From: Schlesneria sp. DSM 10557
GTDB lineage: Bacteria; Planctomycetota; Planctomycetia; Planctomycetales; Planctomycetaceae
Length of the DNA stretch: 64,000 nucleotides
Assembly: GCF_041860085.1 (NCBI RefSeq)
Contig: NZ_CP124747.1
Location: forward strand, 3,720,001 to 3,784,000
Direction of reading: 5' to 3'
Shown one piece after another: positions 47,830-56,710 of this stretch. Below the pieces are notes generated by a model, which did no database searches, was not told the origin of the DNA, and saw only the letters and a program-made list of their open reading frames with translations. Every line of letters starts with the position of its first letter. Within the stretch, counting starts at the first letter, position 1. Made by a program: the position numbers and the translations under genes.

Positions 47830-48003
47830 TCCCTCAAAGTAATTTCGGCAGAGCATGACTGCGGATCCGAATGATGCGACCGAAAATGACCAAACTTTAA
47901 TGGATGTCCGTCAGCCGGGATGTTGCCACTAGATGACCCCAACAGAGTGTGATCGATACTCGATTATTGATTTGTGGTATGACGTCGTCAATTCCAATTG
48001 TCG

Positions 48004-48753
48004 TTACGGCAGACTCTTAGGTTCAACATCAAGCAAGTCACGTTTGTGGTCGGTATTCGCTAGTGCTTTAGGTGTCCGACCCTGGTTGTCCTCCGCCCGT
48101 CGATCAGCCCCCAGTTGAAGCAATTTGGCCACAATCTCTATTGATTTACTTTCTTTTTCCTGCGCCGCCAAATGCAGCGGTGTCATGCCATCACCGTCTC
48201 TGGCATTTAGATTCGCGCCATGCTCCACGAGCCAGCTGACAGCTGGAAGATGACCGTACGACACAGCAATATGTAAGGGGGTCAAGCCTCTGGCTCCAGC
48301 TGCATTTATGTCAGCACCGTGCGATAGAAGAAGTTCGCCACACCGCTCACGTTCCGTGCTGGTATCAAACCAACCATAGGCAAGATACATCATCACGGTC
48401 TGACCTTCGTTCTGATGATTTGCGGAATCTCGATCATTCAGTAGATATTTAAGTGCTTCATAATCTTCTCGTATAGCTGCAACTGAGAGAGGAGTTCGTC
48501 GTCTGTGTCCCCTTCGATCGCATTCTACCGTTGCGAGACTCGGGTCAAATTCAATTTCTTTCTCTGAGGGCAGCCCACGGTCCCTTTTTCTCGCACGTTC
48601 TTCCAATTGTTCGCAAGCGCGGCAGGCTGAAGCAGCAGGCGTTTCGGTACCATTCTGATTTCCTATGTGCCAAACGCTGAACAGCATTGCTGCGGCAACG
48701 ACGAATGCCGCACAACCGAATAATCCTTGTCGAAGTGATGCAGTCTGTGTCAT
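48004..48753 (-). CDS. Ankyrin-repeat protein with N-terminal membrane segment
   Basis: A 249-residue protein. Residues 8-30 form one hydrophobic segment (LFGCAAFVVAAAMLFSVWHI). A charged stretch follows, then four ankyrin repeats from about residue 80. The clearest are LTPLHIAVSYGHLPAVSWLV, HGANLNARDGDGMTPLHLAA and LLQLGADRRAEDNQGRTPKA; the first repeats are degenerate. The gene is less GC-rich than its surroundings and lies in the decayed island. Ankyrin proteins of this size are often immunity or effector partners in polymorphic-toxin loci, but no toxin is intact here, so that role is only inference. A small ORF ends 24 bases upstream on the same strand. Confidence 0.8.
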   Translation of the reverse strand: MTQTASLRQGLFGCAAFVVAAAMLFSVWHIGNQNGTETPAASACRACEQLEERARKRDRGLPSEKEIEFDPSLATVECDRRGHRRRTPLSVAAIREDYEALKYLLNDRDSANHQNEGQTVMMYLAYGWFDTSTERERCGELLLSHGADINAAGARGLTPLHIAVSYGHLPAVSWLVEHGANLNARDGDGMTPLHLAAQEKESKSIEIVAKLLQLGADRRAEDNQGRTPKALANTDHKRDLLDVEPKSLP

Positions 48754-48777
48754 GGAATGAATTTTGTCCTTTGAATG

Positions 48778-49035
48778 TTACGAGCTTTTTTTTGCTTTCT
48801 TGTCTTTTTGATTCGGTTTTTCTTTTGGTGATTCTTGCTTTCCCCCGAGGAAGCACCAATGAAATGTGCTGTCCTGCGACGCTCCGTAATCCTTCGTCAT
48901 TTGAGCACCCATCCCCGGATCCGCCGTATATCGCTTTCCATACGGCCAAATTGCGTAACGATCGTCAATCCCGCTTACTGATGCTCCAGTAATATTTGCA
49001 CAGGGAAGGGACACTGCATATCCCGGTACACGCAT
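48778..49035 (-). CDS. Small unidentified ORF with Lys-rich tail
   Basis: An 85-residue frame ending 24 bases before the ankyrin gene, same strand. It reads ITGASVSGIDDRYAIWPYGK and STFHWCFLGGKQESPKEKPN, with a tail dominated by Lys (KDKKAKKSS). Its first residues are encoded by copy 2 of the 30-bp repeat (49005-49034), so it may be the 3' remnant of a larger gene cut by rearrangement. No family recognised. Confidence 0.4.
   Translation of the reverse strand: MRVPGYAVSLPCANITGASVSGIDDRYAIWPYGKRYTADPGMGAQMTKDYGASQDSTFHWCFLGGKQESPKEKPNQKDKKAKKSS
49005..49034. repeat. Direct repeat copy 2 (30 bp)
   Basis: Matches 47651-47680 at 27 of 30 positions in the same orientation. It encodes the N-terminus of the small ORF at 48778-49035 on the minus strand. 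Confidence 0.7.
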
Positions 49036-49342
49036 ACATCGCCACTCCTCAAGTCAATGACAACATCCGCAGATGGCGCAGATTCCAAGAACAAAAATTT
49101 CATCTGCGAAAGTCCGCGAAATCTGCGGACCAAACTCACTCAAAGTCACTCAAATCGATGAGACCGAGGCGCGGAGGGATCCGAGTATTTCCACGGGCTG
49201 AAGGGCTCATTGTGATTGCCAGCCACCTTGAAACATCCAACAACCAGAGGCGTATGAGTTCCAATTCACGAGCATCGTTCTGGATGAAGACCGCGACGAC
49301 GACAATAGCCCCGAATCGACTCCCGACGACGACTGACGCTGG

Positions 49343-49373
49343 GTGGCCCGACCGCCTGTTGAAGGCGGTCGGG
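49343..49373 (+). repeat. REP element, left (GTGG head, hairpin)
   Basis: GTGG at 49343-49346 precedes CCCGACCGCC (49347-49356), which pairs perfectly with GGCGGTCGGG (49364-49373) over loop TGTTGAA. A GTGG or GTAG tetranucleotide followed by a GC-rich hairpin is the standard form of a REP recognised by a RAYT. It is oriented with the head pointing away from the RAYT pseudogene. Confidence 0.8.
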
Positions 49374-49410
49374 TGCCGGAGGCACAAGATGCAATTTCGT
49401 CGGCTGGCCA

Positions 49411-49959
49411 TTACAGATCCGCGGTGAATTCATCATCAGCTTCCAAACCAGGCGGCCACCGAATCAGTAAACCAACAGATTTCTGTTTAAGGTACCAGCG
49501 AGCCGAACTGCACGGCCAGTCCCTGGCTTGTTTCACCAACCCGGCCCGAACGGGGTTCATGTGCATGTCGTCCAGTTTTTCTTCCACCTTGGCCCGCGAC
49601 TAAATGTTGAATCCGTAGTCGCGCGCCTGCCGGATGGGTTCGCTGGAGTCAGTCTGGAACCAGTCGCTCTGGAAACGCCGGGGCAACACGGTTTTCAATG
49701 ATTTCGAAGTCAGTCCCTTCCACTTCTTCAGGGATGGGCTCAATTGCCACTCTTCAGGGAACCAGATGAGAGCATGGACGTGATCGGGCCTGATAAGGAG
49801 TCCGAGGCAAAGCCCCTGATGCTGTGCCAGTCGACTCCCCATGGTGCCAATGACGATTTTCGTCACTTGATCATGCTGCAGGTGCTCGCGCCTCTTGTCG
49901 CGCGAGAACGTCACGCAGTGGATCTGCTTCTCAGTGACGTGAACGCGTCTTTCAACCAT
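49411..49959 (-). pseudogene. REP-associated tyrosine transposase (RAYT), inactivated
   Basis: The minus-strand frame encodes a 182-residue Y1/HUH transposase of the RAYT group. The HUH motif is in LIRPDHVHALIWFPEEW. An amber codon at 49600-49602 stops translation after DYGFNI. The same frame then continues as [20 protein letters not shown] and [19 protein letters not shown] to TAA at 49411-49413. In active relatives the residue before MHxNPV is the catalytic Tyr; here it is Asp (codon at 49567-49569). The gene is therefore broken in two ways. It lies between two inverted REP hairpins (49343-49373 and 50035-50065), the classic arrangement. Both lesions leave the rest of the frame intact, so decay is recent. 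Confidence 0.88.
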
Positions 49960-50034
49960 GGTAGACAGATGGAAACTGCATGCGGCGATCCCAAAAAGGG
50001 AGGACTCATGGTATCACATGATGTCGCTCCGCGA

Positions 50035-50065
50035 CCCAACCGCCCTGAACGGGCGGTCGGGCCAC
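50035..50065 (-). repeat. REP element, right (inverted copy)
   Basis: On the minus strand GTGG (50062-50065) precedes CCCGACCGCC (50052-50061), which pairs with GGCGGTTGGG (50035-50044) with one mismatch. The arms match those of the left REP. Orientation is inverted relative to the left copy, head outwards. Confidence 0.8.
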
Positions 50066-50171
50066 CCTGCGGAAACTGCAGTATCACAAATCAAAACATT
50101 ATTTGGATAAATCCTCGGAGATAGCCGGAGAAATCGGGTAGGAGGAGGGGTTACCCCCTCCGTCCTCCCAC

Positions 50172-50202
50172 ACCACCGGACGTACTCATCGTATCCGGCG
50201 GT
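50172..50202 (-). ncRNA. Group II intron domain V
   Basis: The hairpin reads ACCGCCGGA-TAC-GATGA-GTA, then CG, then TCCGGTGGT; the stem closes with one wobble pair, and the two-base bulge is where domain V has it. It starts two bases after the RT stop codon and is followed by the domain VI hairpin. This is the catalytic core of the intron. Confidence 0.8.
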
Positions 50203-50204
50203 TT

Positions 50205-51623
50205 CTATGATGTTTGTAACTCGGCATGTCTTTTGGTCAGGGAGACGAGGCCGAGACGATGGAACCAGTCGATGGACATGGCATGTTGAGCGGGAGGGCT
50301 ACCCGCCATGCGCCACCATCCTTTCCCCGAGTTAGCCAGAATCCACGCGAGGTACCGGGGTACTCCGCACGAGATCAGGAAGTCGGAGATCGGTTTCGCA
50401 CGTTTCCGCTGTTTGAGTTGAACGCAGCGCAGACGATGTCGAATCCATTCATCCAGACGTTCGAGGTGAGACCGACATTGGGCATGTCGGTAGTATGTCA
50501 CCCATCCGGTCAAGAACGAGTTGAGTTCGGTCACCATCCGTCGGAGGCTGACGCCTCGATTGCGTTTCGTCAGTTCACGCACCTTCTGCCGTGCCCGTGC
50601 GAGACTCTGAGGGGCGACCCCCAGCTTCCCGCCCGGGAGCAGACGGTGGCCCAGGAATTTCCGGTCCAGGATGTACGCTGCTGCGGATTTATCGCGGTTA
50701 ACCCGCAATCGCAGATGCGTTTCCAGGAATGTCGTGAGCGAGGCCAGCACGCGTTCTCCCGCTGCTTTTGTCCGCACGTAAATGTTGCAGTCATCGGCAT
50801 AGCGACAGAACTTGTGCCCGCGACGCTCCAGTTCCCGGTCGAGATCGTCCAGTAACAAGTTCGCCAGCAGTGGTGACAAGGGACCGCCTTGCGGCGTCCC
50901 TTCCTGACGTGCAAGGCAGGCACCGTCTTGCATCAGCCCCGCTTCCAGGAACCGGCGAATGATGCGAAGCAGACGCTTATCAGGCACGCGTCGCGCCAGA
51001 CGTCCCATCAGAATGTCGTGGTTGACCCTGTCGAAGAACTTCTCCAGGTCCATATCCACGACGATGAGACGTCCTTCGGCCACGTATTGCTGAGCCGCGG
51101 CCAAGGCCTGGTGGGCACTGCGACCGGGGCGGAACCCGTAGCTGGAGTTCGAGAACGTCGGATCAAATAGCGGTTCGAGAACCTGCAGAATCGCTTGCTG
51201 TACGAGTCGGTCGACAACCGTCGGAATGCCCAATTGTCGCATTCCACCTCCCGGCTTCGGAATTTGCACTCCACGCACCGGTTGGGGCTGGTATCGTCCT
51301 TCCAGAAGCGAGGCGATCAGCGTGTCCTTGTGAGTCGCAATCCAGGCGGCCAAATCGTCGAGGGTCATCCCATCGACGCCTGGGGCACCCTTGTTCGCTT
51401 TCACTTTGCGATAGGCTCGATTGAGATTGTCTCGGTCACAAATCCTTTCCATCAGGTTGTCGGTCAAGGCGCGTGTCTGGTCTGACGCCGCGAGAGTTTG
51501 TGACTCCTCGAACCTGGCAGATTGGATGCTGTCCGTACCGCCCTGGTCGTGGCGCAGGGGTTCTCCGTCGACTCCGAAGAGTCGCCGTTGATACCAACTG
51601 CCTTCCTGTCGCTCCGCTCTCAT
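50205..51623 (-). CDS. ltrA: Group II intron-encoded reverse transcriptase/maturase
   Basis: A 472-residue protein that should help the intron splice and copy itself into DNA. RT motifs in order: NKGAPGVDGMTLDDL, IPKPGGGMRQLGIPTVVDRL, SYGFRPGRSAHQAL, VDMDLEKFFDRVNHDIL, GTPQGGPLSPLLANLLLDDL and the catalytic FCRYADDCNIYV. The maturase (X) domain follows, with FLTGWVTYYRHAQCRSHLER. The C-terminus ends soon after GKGWWRMAGSPPAQH and IDWFHRLGLVSLTKRH. No HNH endonuclease domain follows, as in bacterial classes that insert at structured or single-stranded sites. All RT motifs are intact, so it may be active. The N-terminal 60 residues are not typical RT sequence and a later start is possible. Confidence 0.95.
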   Translation of the reverse strand: MRAERQEGSWYQRRLFGVDGEPLRHDQGGTDSIQSARFEESQTLAASDQTRALTDNLMERICDRDNLNRAYRKVKANKGAPGVDGMTLDDLAAWIATHKDTLIASLLEGRYQPQPVRGVQIPKPGGGMRQLGIPTVVDRLVQQAILQVLEPLFDPTFSNSSYGFRPGRSAHQALAAAQQYVAEGRLIVVDMDLEKFFDRVNHDILMGRLARRVPDKRLLRIIRRFLEAGLMQDGACLARQEGTPQGGPLSPLLANLLLDDLDRELERRGHKFCRYADDCNIYVRTKAAGERVLASLTTFLETHLRLRVNRDKSAAAYILDRKFLGHRLLPGGKLGVAPQSLARARQKVRELTKRNRGVSLRRMVTELNSFLTGWVTYYRHAQCRSHLERLDEWIRHRLRCVQLKQRKRAKPISDFLISCGVPRYLAWILANSGKGWWRMAGSPPAQHAMSIDWFHRLGLVSLTKRHAELQTS

Positions 51624-52072
51624 CGAGTCGTCTCAGGCGTACCCTGCATCTTAGATTCGGTCCTTCGCCGGTGAGTAAGTCATGACCAACGTGTCTGACG
51701 ATGCACCCCAACTACTACGACCTCGGCTGACTTCTCTCCACGCGTCTGACGGTGTTGCCACCGACATAGCCGGATCGACCGGCACGAAGAGAGATCTCCC
51801 TGGGTAAGTTGTGCTTCTTTCCCTTGGGCCTCGCTGGATTTACCGGCGTGAGTGTCCGGATGAGCATTGGGCATCCCCGTCCATTGCCGGGTTACCCCAC
51901 CACGTCGGCCTTGTATCCAGTTTCTGTTCGTCGAGTCCAAGTTTCGCTTTCGGCTCCCTTCAGATCCCGCCTCGCGGCGGGCACCCTGTCCTACAGCTCA
52001 CGGTTCCGGTCATCACGGCCCGTAGAGAACTTCCATCTCCGAGAAACACAACATGCCAGGCGCACAGATTAG

Positions 52073-52669
52073 ATGACCTTGAACCTTTTTCAATTGTCGC
52101 AAATCGCACGCGAATGCTTACATAAGTCCGGCTGGAGTGAAGACTCGCGTTTCGATGCTGATGTTTTTGCCAAGAGCAGGATCGACGTTAATATGCATGT
52201 GTCATCACATGCCATAGAGGTATGGCAGCGATGCGGACCATTATGTTTATCTTTTCCAAACAGAAGATCGCGAAACTCCTTTTACGAGTGGCGGTTTTTT
52301 GAGGGCCCGACGCGTGTCAGTCCGTTTGACTGTAAAATGTACGAAAATGTGCTTGGTGTCCCATTTACTTTTCTTGGGGTCGATGACGAGGATGGCCGCA
52401 TGATCTACATTGATGCGATGGGCGCAGTTTACTCTTCAGATTTACTCAATAGTGGTGTGGTTCTGCGATACGGCGATAGTATGATTGAAGCGTTAAATAA
52501 TCTCTGTGAGTTTGATGCGCCCGCGGAGATTCTGGTTCCAGAGATAGTGATCAACGAACAGAAAAAGTTGCTTATGGAAGAGGGCCTGAAGGAACAAATG
52601 GAGCAGATTCGGGCGAAGGTTTTTTGGAAATTTTACGAAAACGATCGTAAGGGAGGATCAGAAGAATGA
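52073..52669 (+). CDS. SUKH-3-like immunity protein (orphan)
   Basis: A 198-residue protein. The N-terminal ARECLHKSGWSEDSRFDAD, the middle VLGVPFTFLGVDDEDGRMIY, then DAMGAVYSS and YGDSMIEALNNLCEF, follow the pattern of SUKH-3 immunity proteins: GWs-x-R near the start, pIG/xG before a strand-turn-strand with a Gly-x-Val/Tyr, and an Ala-Leu-xx-Leu helix near the end. SUKH proteins neutralise toxins delivered by contact-dependent systems. The gene has lower GC content than its surroundings and codons unlike the core genes, suggesting transfer. No toxin gene is adjacent. The group II intron lies seven bases upstream of its ATG and has removed its apparent GGAG site, so translation is probably impaired. 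Confidence 0.6.
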   Translation: MTLNLFQLSQIARECLHKSGWSEDSRFDADVFAKSRIDVNMHVSSHAIEVWQRCGPLCLSFPNRRSRNSFYEWRFFEGPTRVSPFDCKMYENVLGVPFTFLGVDDEDGRMIYIDAMGAVYSSDLLNSGVVLRYGDSMIEALNNLCEFDAPAEILVPEIVINEQKKLLMEEGLKEQMEQIRAKVFWKFYENDRKGGSEE

Positions 52670-52791
52670 ATAAGGGCTGACTTCATTTCTAGGAATGGTT
52701 TCGTCAACGGGATCAGTTATTATTCGTCAACGTGAACGAAACGCGGTTTTCGTTAATTCATCAATGGATGTTCTGGCTGCGGTGAAGCCAC

Positions 52792-54177
52792 TCAGTTGGC
52801 ACAAGAAGCTTCGGTTCGCTGAGTCGTCGACATCTCTAAACTGACTGCGGAGCGAACCTCGCCCGCCAGAAGTACGAAACCGATCACGCAAATCAGATCT
52901 TCCGGTTCGGACCATGCTAGAGCTTCTTCCGCCGCGTGCGATGGAGTACCAACGAGCTCGCATTCTCCGCCGCCACAATGCCGCCAGACACGAGCGAGTT
53001 CCTCAGCGGCCGTTCCTCGCAGGGTGTTGGAGCATTGTGTGAACCACACTTTTTGAAAATGGGGAGTGAGCAGCGTTAGCATGCCTTCCACGTCTTTATC
53101 GCCAGAGCAGGCGAAGATCAGCCCTCGGCGTGGTACTTCAAATGTCTCGTGAATGGTGTTCAACGCGGCCTGGATTGATGCGGGACCATGCGCACAATCC
53201 AGAACGACGAATGGGGAATCATGCAGGACTTCGAGTCGTGCCGGCCAGTTCACCTTCGATAGCCCGGCTCTGACTGCATCAGAAGAGATCTTGAAACCTG
53301 CTCGTCGTAGTTCCGCAACGCAAGCGATCGCCAGGGATGTATTCGCGGCTTGGTGCTCGCCCAGCAAAGGGATCGACAGCCCACTCCAATGGACTCCACG
53401 AAGCGTAACATCAACTTGAGGTCTGATCAGTTCTCCATGCGACAGTTTTCCGGCGCGATATCCATAGTCGAAATCAGTTCCAAGAACCTCGAGGCGGGAG
53501 TAACGTTCATCCGCAATCTGAGCAATGACGGTCGCAGCCTCTGGGTCAGTCGCGCCACTGATCGTGGGCCTTCCCTGTTTAATGATGCCTGCTTTTTCAC
53601 GGGCAATCGATGACAGAGTATTTCCCAGTTGAGCCGTATGATCGAAGCTGATGCTGGTAATGATCGAAATAAGGGGGATGCAAATATTCGTGGCATCCAG
53701 CCTGCCGCCGAGACCGACTTCGATCACGGCGATATCCACTTCCGACTCGGCAAAATACAGGAATGCGAGTGCAGTGATGATCTCGAAAAATGTCATTGAC
53801 GCGCCGTGGTGTGCTTCGACGGCCCGAACGGCAGGCTCGAGCCGATTCATGCAGTGAGTGAAGTTCGATTGCGAAATATTCTCGCCGTCGATCTGAATTC
53901 GCTCTTCCATGTTGATGAGATGAGGCGAGGTGAAGAGCCCGGTTCGGTATCCCGCTTCGCGCGTCATCGCCGCAATCAATGCGGACGTGGAACCCTTGCC
54001 CTTGGTGCCAGCGACATGGACAATCTTGAGCCGCCGTTCAGGATGATCTAGTTGGCTCATCAGAGAATGCATCCGATCGAGCTTAAACTCGTTCGGATTG
54101 GTGGGCATTCCCGTCCGTTCGTAGTTCGTGCGATCCATCCAGAAGGCGACCGCCTGTTCATAAGCGTGAATTGCCAT
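52792..54177 (-). CDS. folC: Folylpolyglutamate synthase / dihydrofolate synthase
   Basis: A 461-residue Mur-ligase-family enzyme that adds glutamate to folates, and in the bifunctional form makes dihydrofolate. The ATP loop is IVHVAGTKGKGSTSALIAAM. Further marks are GLFTSPHLINMEERIQIDGE, AVIEVGLGGRLDATNIC, ISFDHTAQLGNTLSSIAREK, and AGIIKQGRPTISGATDPEAA. The substrate Asp/His region reads VLDCAHGPASIQAALNTI. I set the start at ATG 54177, with GGAAG seven bases upstream; the long frame to 54351 would enter a non-coding stretch. It lies 92 bases after metE on the same strand, linking folate polyglutamylation with a polyglutamyl-folate-using enzyme. Confidence 0.93.
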   Translation of the reverse strand: MAIHAYEQAVAFWMDRTNYERTGMPTNPNEFKLDRMHSLMSQLDHPERRLKIVHVAGTKGKGSTSALIAAMTREAGYRTGLFTSPHLINMEERIQIDGENISQSNFTHCMNRLEPAVRAVEAHHGASMTFFEIITALAFLYFAESEVDIAVIEVGLGGRLDATNICIPLISIITSISFDHTAQLGNTLSSIAREKAGIIKQGRPTISGATDPEAATVIAQIADERYSRLEVLGTDFDYGYRAGKLSHGELIRPQVDVTLRGVHWSGLSIPLLGEHQAANTSLAIACVAELRRAGFKISSDAVRAGLSKVNWPARLEVLHDSPFVVLDCAHGPASIQAALNTIHETFEVPRRGLIFACSGDKDVEGMLTLLTPHFQKVWFTQCSNTLRGTAAEELARVWRHCGGGECELVGTPSHAAEEALAWSEPEDLICVIGFVLLAGEVRSAVSLEMSTTQRTEASCAN

Positions 54178-54269
54178 AGGCATCTTCCAGCAAGAACCAC
54201 AGATCGCAGGACGATCGGAAGACGGTCCTGCAATCTGTGGGCAAATTGTTGCCAAGTGAGGCAAGCCAA

Positions 54270-56627
54270 TCAGGTTGCACTCTTGTCGGCGGATCGGAGT
54301 TTCTTCGCGGCAGCAACCATGTTGGTCAGAGCCGGAATCACTTCTTCCCACTGGCGCGTCTTTAGTCCGCAGTCAGGGTTGACCCACAACCGTTCCGATG
54401 GAATACGCTCAGCGGCCTTCTGCATGAGGCCGATGATGTGCTCTTCGGTCGGAATATTCGGCGAATGGATGTCGTAGACACCAGGGCCGATCTGGTTCGG
54501 ATACTTGAACGTTTCGAAAACATGCAAGAGTTCCATATCAGATCGCGATGTTTCGATGGTGATCGCATCCGCATCCATGTGGGCGATCGCTTCAATGATG
54601 TCATTGAATTCGGAGTAGCACATGTGCGTGTGGATCTGGGTCTCATCTTCGACGCCGTTCGCACAGATTCGGAAGGACTCGACGGCCCAATCGAGGTATT
54701 CCTGCCATTGCGATCGTCGCAGCGGCAGACCTTCGCGAAGTGCGGCTTCGTCGATCTGAATCACGCGGACACCGGCTTTTTCCAGGTCCTGGACTTCGTG
54801 GCGGATCGCCAAGGCGATTTGCTTGCACGAGGTGGAGCGAGGTTGATCATCACGAACGAACGACCAGTTCAGGATCGTCACAGGTCCCGTCAACATGCCC
54901 TTCATGGGCTTCTTCGTCAGCGACTGGGCGAACTTGATCCACTTGACCGTCATCGGCTGCGGGCGACAGATATCACCAAACAGGATTGGCGGCTTCACGC
55001 AGCGTGAACCGTAGGATTGCACCCAACCGTATTCGCTGAATGCGTAGCCGTCGAGTTGCTCACCGAAGTATTCGACCATGTCATTTCGTTCGGCTTCTCC
55101 GTGAACGAACACGTCGAGGCCGAGCGATTCTTGCTCGCGGACGCAGCGAGCGATTTCTTCTTGCATCGCTGCTGAATAGGCAGCTTCATCGAGTTTCCCA
55201 GCCTTGAACTGATTGCGGGCCCGGCGGATTTCGGCTGTTTGTGGGAATGAGCCGATGGTTGTCGTGGGATACTTCGGCAGGTTCAGAATCTCAGCCTGCT
55301 TCCTGGCGCGTTGTTCGAATGCACTCTTGCGTCGGCCGAGTTGCGAATCAATCCTGGCAACGGCAGCTTTGACCTCAGGGTTGTTCACGCGAGGCGACTG
55401 GCGTCGTGAAGTGATGGCGGATTGATTGTCATCCAGTTGTGCCTTCACTTTTGCACGTCCGCCCTCAAGAGCTGCCTTGAGAACGTGAAGTTCTTCCAGC
55501 TTTTGCTTCGCGAAAGCCAACCACGACTTGATCTCGCCATCGAGTTTCTGCTCGCTGCTCAAATCCACCGGGACGTGCAGCAATGAGCATGACGGCGCGA
55601 TCCACAAGCGGTTGCCAAGTTGCTCCGCGATCGGTTCCAGCCAGTCGAGCAAATCGTTCAGATCCGCTTTCCAAATGTTGCGACCGTTGATGACTCCCAG
55701 TGATACCACGCGATCGGCTGGCAGCTTCTGGATGAGTGCTTCGACTTCGTCGCGGCCGTTGACTGCATCGAGATGCACTCCGGCCACGGGCAAACTTGCT
55801 ACTAACGGCAAGTTTTCGAGAAGCTTGCCGAAGTAGGTCGTTAGCAACAGCTTGACTTTGCTGCCTGAAAGCGACTCGTAGGCCGTTTCAAACGCCTGCT
55901 TCCACTTTGGTTCGAGTTCCGTCACCAATACGGCTTCATCGATTTGAACCCATTCAATGCCTTCGCTGGCGATGGTTTCGAGCAGCTTTTGATAGACAGG
56001 CAACAACTTTGGCAACAGGGCCAGTTTGTCGGAGTCGTCTTTTGCCTTCCCGAGTGCCAGGTACGTGACTGGTCCAACGATCACTGGTTTGACGTTAACG
56101 CCCAGTGACTTGGCTTCTCGAATCTGATCAATCAAACGTGATGAATCCAAAGCAAACTGGGTGTTCGCGTCGAACTCGGGAACGATGTAGTGATAGTTGG
56201 TGTCGAACCACTTCGTCATCTCGCCAGCGGCGACGCCTTGGCCTTCGCCGCCAGCAGCAGTCGGCGCAGAGCGGCCACGCGCCACGCGGAAATAATTATC
56301 CAAAACATCGCCGGTATAGCCGCGAACGCGTGCCGGAAGATTGCCTAGTGTGAAGCTCATGTCGAGCATCTGGTCATAGAATGCGAAATCACCGACTGGC
56401 ACCAAGTCGAGGTCGGTCTGAGTCTGCCAATTGATCTTTCGCAGATTCGCGCCGACGGCCTTCAGCTCGTCACGCGACGACTGACCCTTCCAGTAGGCCT
56501 CTTGAGCGAACTTGAGCTCTCTGTCCGCTCCAATACGCGGAAAACCAAGGTTGTGCGCTTGTACCACTTCAATATCCTTCTGCGACGATGTGAACGGGAA
56601 ATCAGCTTCGGGGCCGAGTTTAGCCAT
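54270..56627 (-). CDS. metE: Cobalamin-independent methionine synthase MetE
   Basis: A 785-residue enzyme that transfers a methyl group from methyltetrahydrofolate (tri-glutamate) to homocysteine. It has the two-barrel layout. The N-terminal barrel starts [20 protein letters not shown]; the C-terminal barrel begins near [20 protein letters not shown]. Zinc ligands match the family: His and Cys in [15 protein letters not shown], Glu in [14 protein letters not shown], and Cys in [15 protein letters not shown]. The N-terminus has [20 protein letters not shown], slightly longer than E. coli MetE. The start ATG 56627 lacks a strong Shine-Dalgarno. The divergent regulator gene metR starts 83 bases away. 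folC follows on the same strand. Confidence 0.97.
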   Translation of the reverse strand: MAKLGPEADFPFTSSQKDIEVVQAHNLGFPRIGADRELKFAQEAYWKGQSSRDELKAVGANLRKINWQTQTDLDLVPVGDFAFYDQMLDMSFTLGNLPARVRGYTGDVLDNYFRVARGRSAPTAAGGEGQGVAAGEMTKWFDTNYHYIVPEFDANTQFALDSSRLIDQIREAKSLGVNVKPVIVGPVTYLALGKAKDDSDKLALLPKLLPVYQKLLETIASEGIEWVQIDEAVLVTELEPKWKQAFETAYESLSGSKVKLLLTTYFGKLLENLPLVASLPVAGVHLDAVNGRDEVEALIQKLPADRVVSLGVINGRNIWKADLNDLLDWLEPIAEQLGNRLWIAPSCSLLHVPVDLSSEQKLDGEIKSWLAFAKQKLEELHVLKAALEGGRAKVKAQLDDNQSAITSRRQSPRVNNPEVKAAVARIDSQLGRRKSAFEQRARKQAEILNLPKYPTTTIGSFPQTAEIRRARNQFKAGKLDEAAYSAAMQEEIARCVREQESLGLDVFVHGEAERNDMVEYFGEQLDGYAFSEYGWVQSYGSRCVKPPILFGDICRPQPMTVKWIKFAQSLTKKPMKGMLTGPVTILNWSFVRDDQPRSTSCKQIALAIRHEVQDLEKAGVRVIQIDEAALREGLPLRRSQWQEYLDWAVESFRICANGVEDETQIHTHMCYSEFNDIIEAIAHMDADAITIETSRSDMELLHVFETFKYPNQIGPGVYDIHSPNIPTEEHIIGLMQKAAERIPSERLWVNPDCGLKTRQWEEVIPALTNMVAAAKKLRSADKSAT

Positions 56628-56710
56628 TCACAACCATGAATAAAAATGATACTTTTTCACAGATCCATCAATTTCGTGCATACGCAAATCGAACGGGGTG
56701 TTTCAGTAAC
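56628..56710. promoter_or_regulatory. metE-metR divergent control region
   Basis: These 83 bases must hold both promoters and the regulator site. TGATACTTTTTCA (56647-56659) partly fits the LysR/MetR half-site pattern TGAA-N5-TTCA, with TGA...TCA arms kept but one inner base wrong. The site is a candidate only. An in-frame ATG at 56636 would extend metR into this region; I prefer 56711. Confidence 0.4.

Larger units (their letters stand above)
50133..52065 (-). mobile_element. Complete group II intron with its reverse transcriptase
   Basis: On the minus strand the element starts at 52065 with GTGCGCCTGGCATG, a good match to the GUGYG start of group II introns. It ends at 50133 with CTACCCGAT. 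Its length is 1933 bases. Domain V is visible directly after the RT stop codon (50172-50202): ACCGCCGGA pairs with TCCGGTGGT around GATGA. Domain VI is the GC-rich hairpin at about 50134-50168 (GGGAGGACGGAGGGG / CCCCTCC) with loop GTAA. Between the 5' end and the RT lie about 440 bases for domains I-IV. The insertion point is just upstream of the SUKH-like gene, on the opposite strand. Removing the intron joins GGAGAA (ends 50132) to AGATTAG-ATG (from 52066), a well-spaced ribosome-binding site for that gene. Confidence 0.9.

Noticed and set aside
47586..47942. 118-codon minus-strand ORF in the island
   Set aside because: It runs antisense through the IS66 fragment and over the G run; it cannot be an independent gene.
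52066..52072. Intron insertion at a terminator hairpin, as for class C introns
   Set aside because: The flanking sequence does not form a clear stem-loop when the intron is removed, so I do not assign a class from the target.
56647..56659. MetR operator
   Set aside because: Only the outer TGA...TCA arms fit the consensus, and such matches are frequent by chance. Kept only as a candidate inside the control region, not as its own feature.
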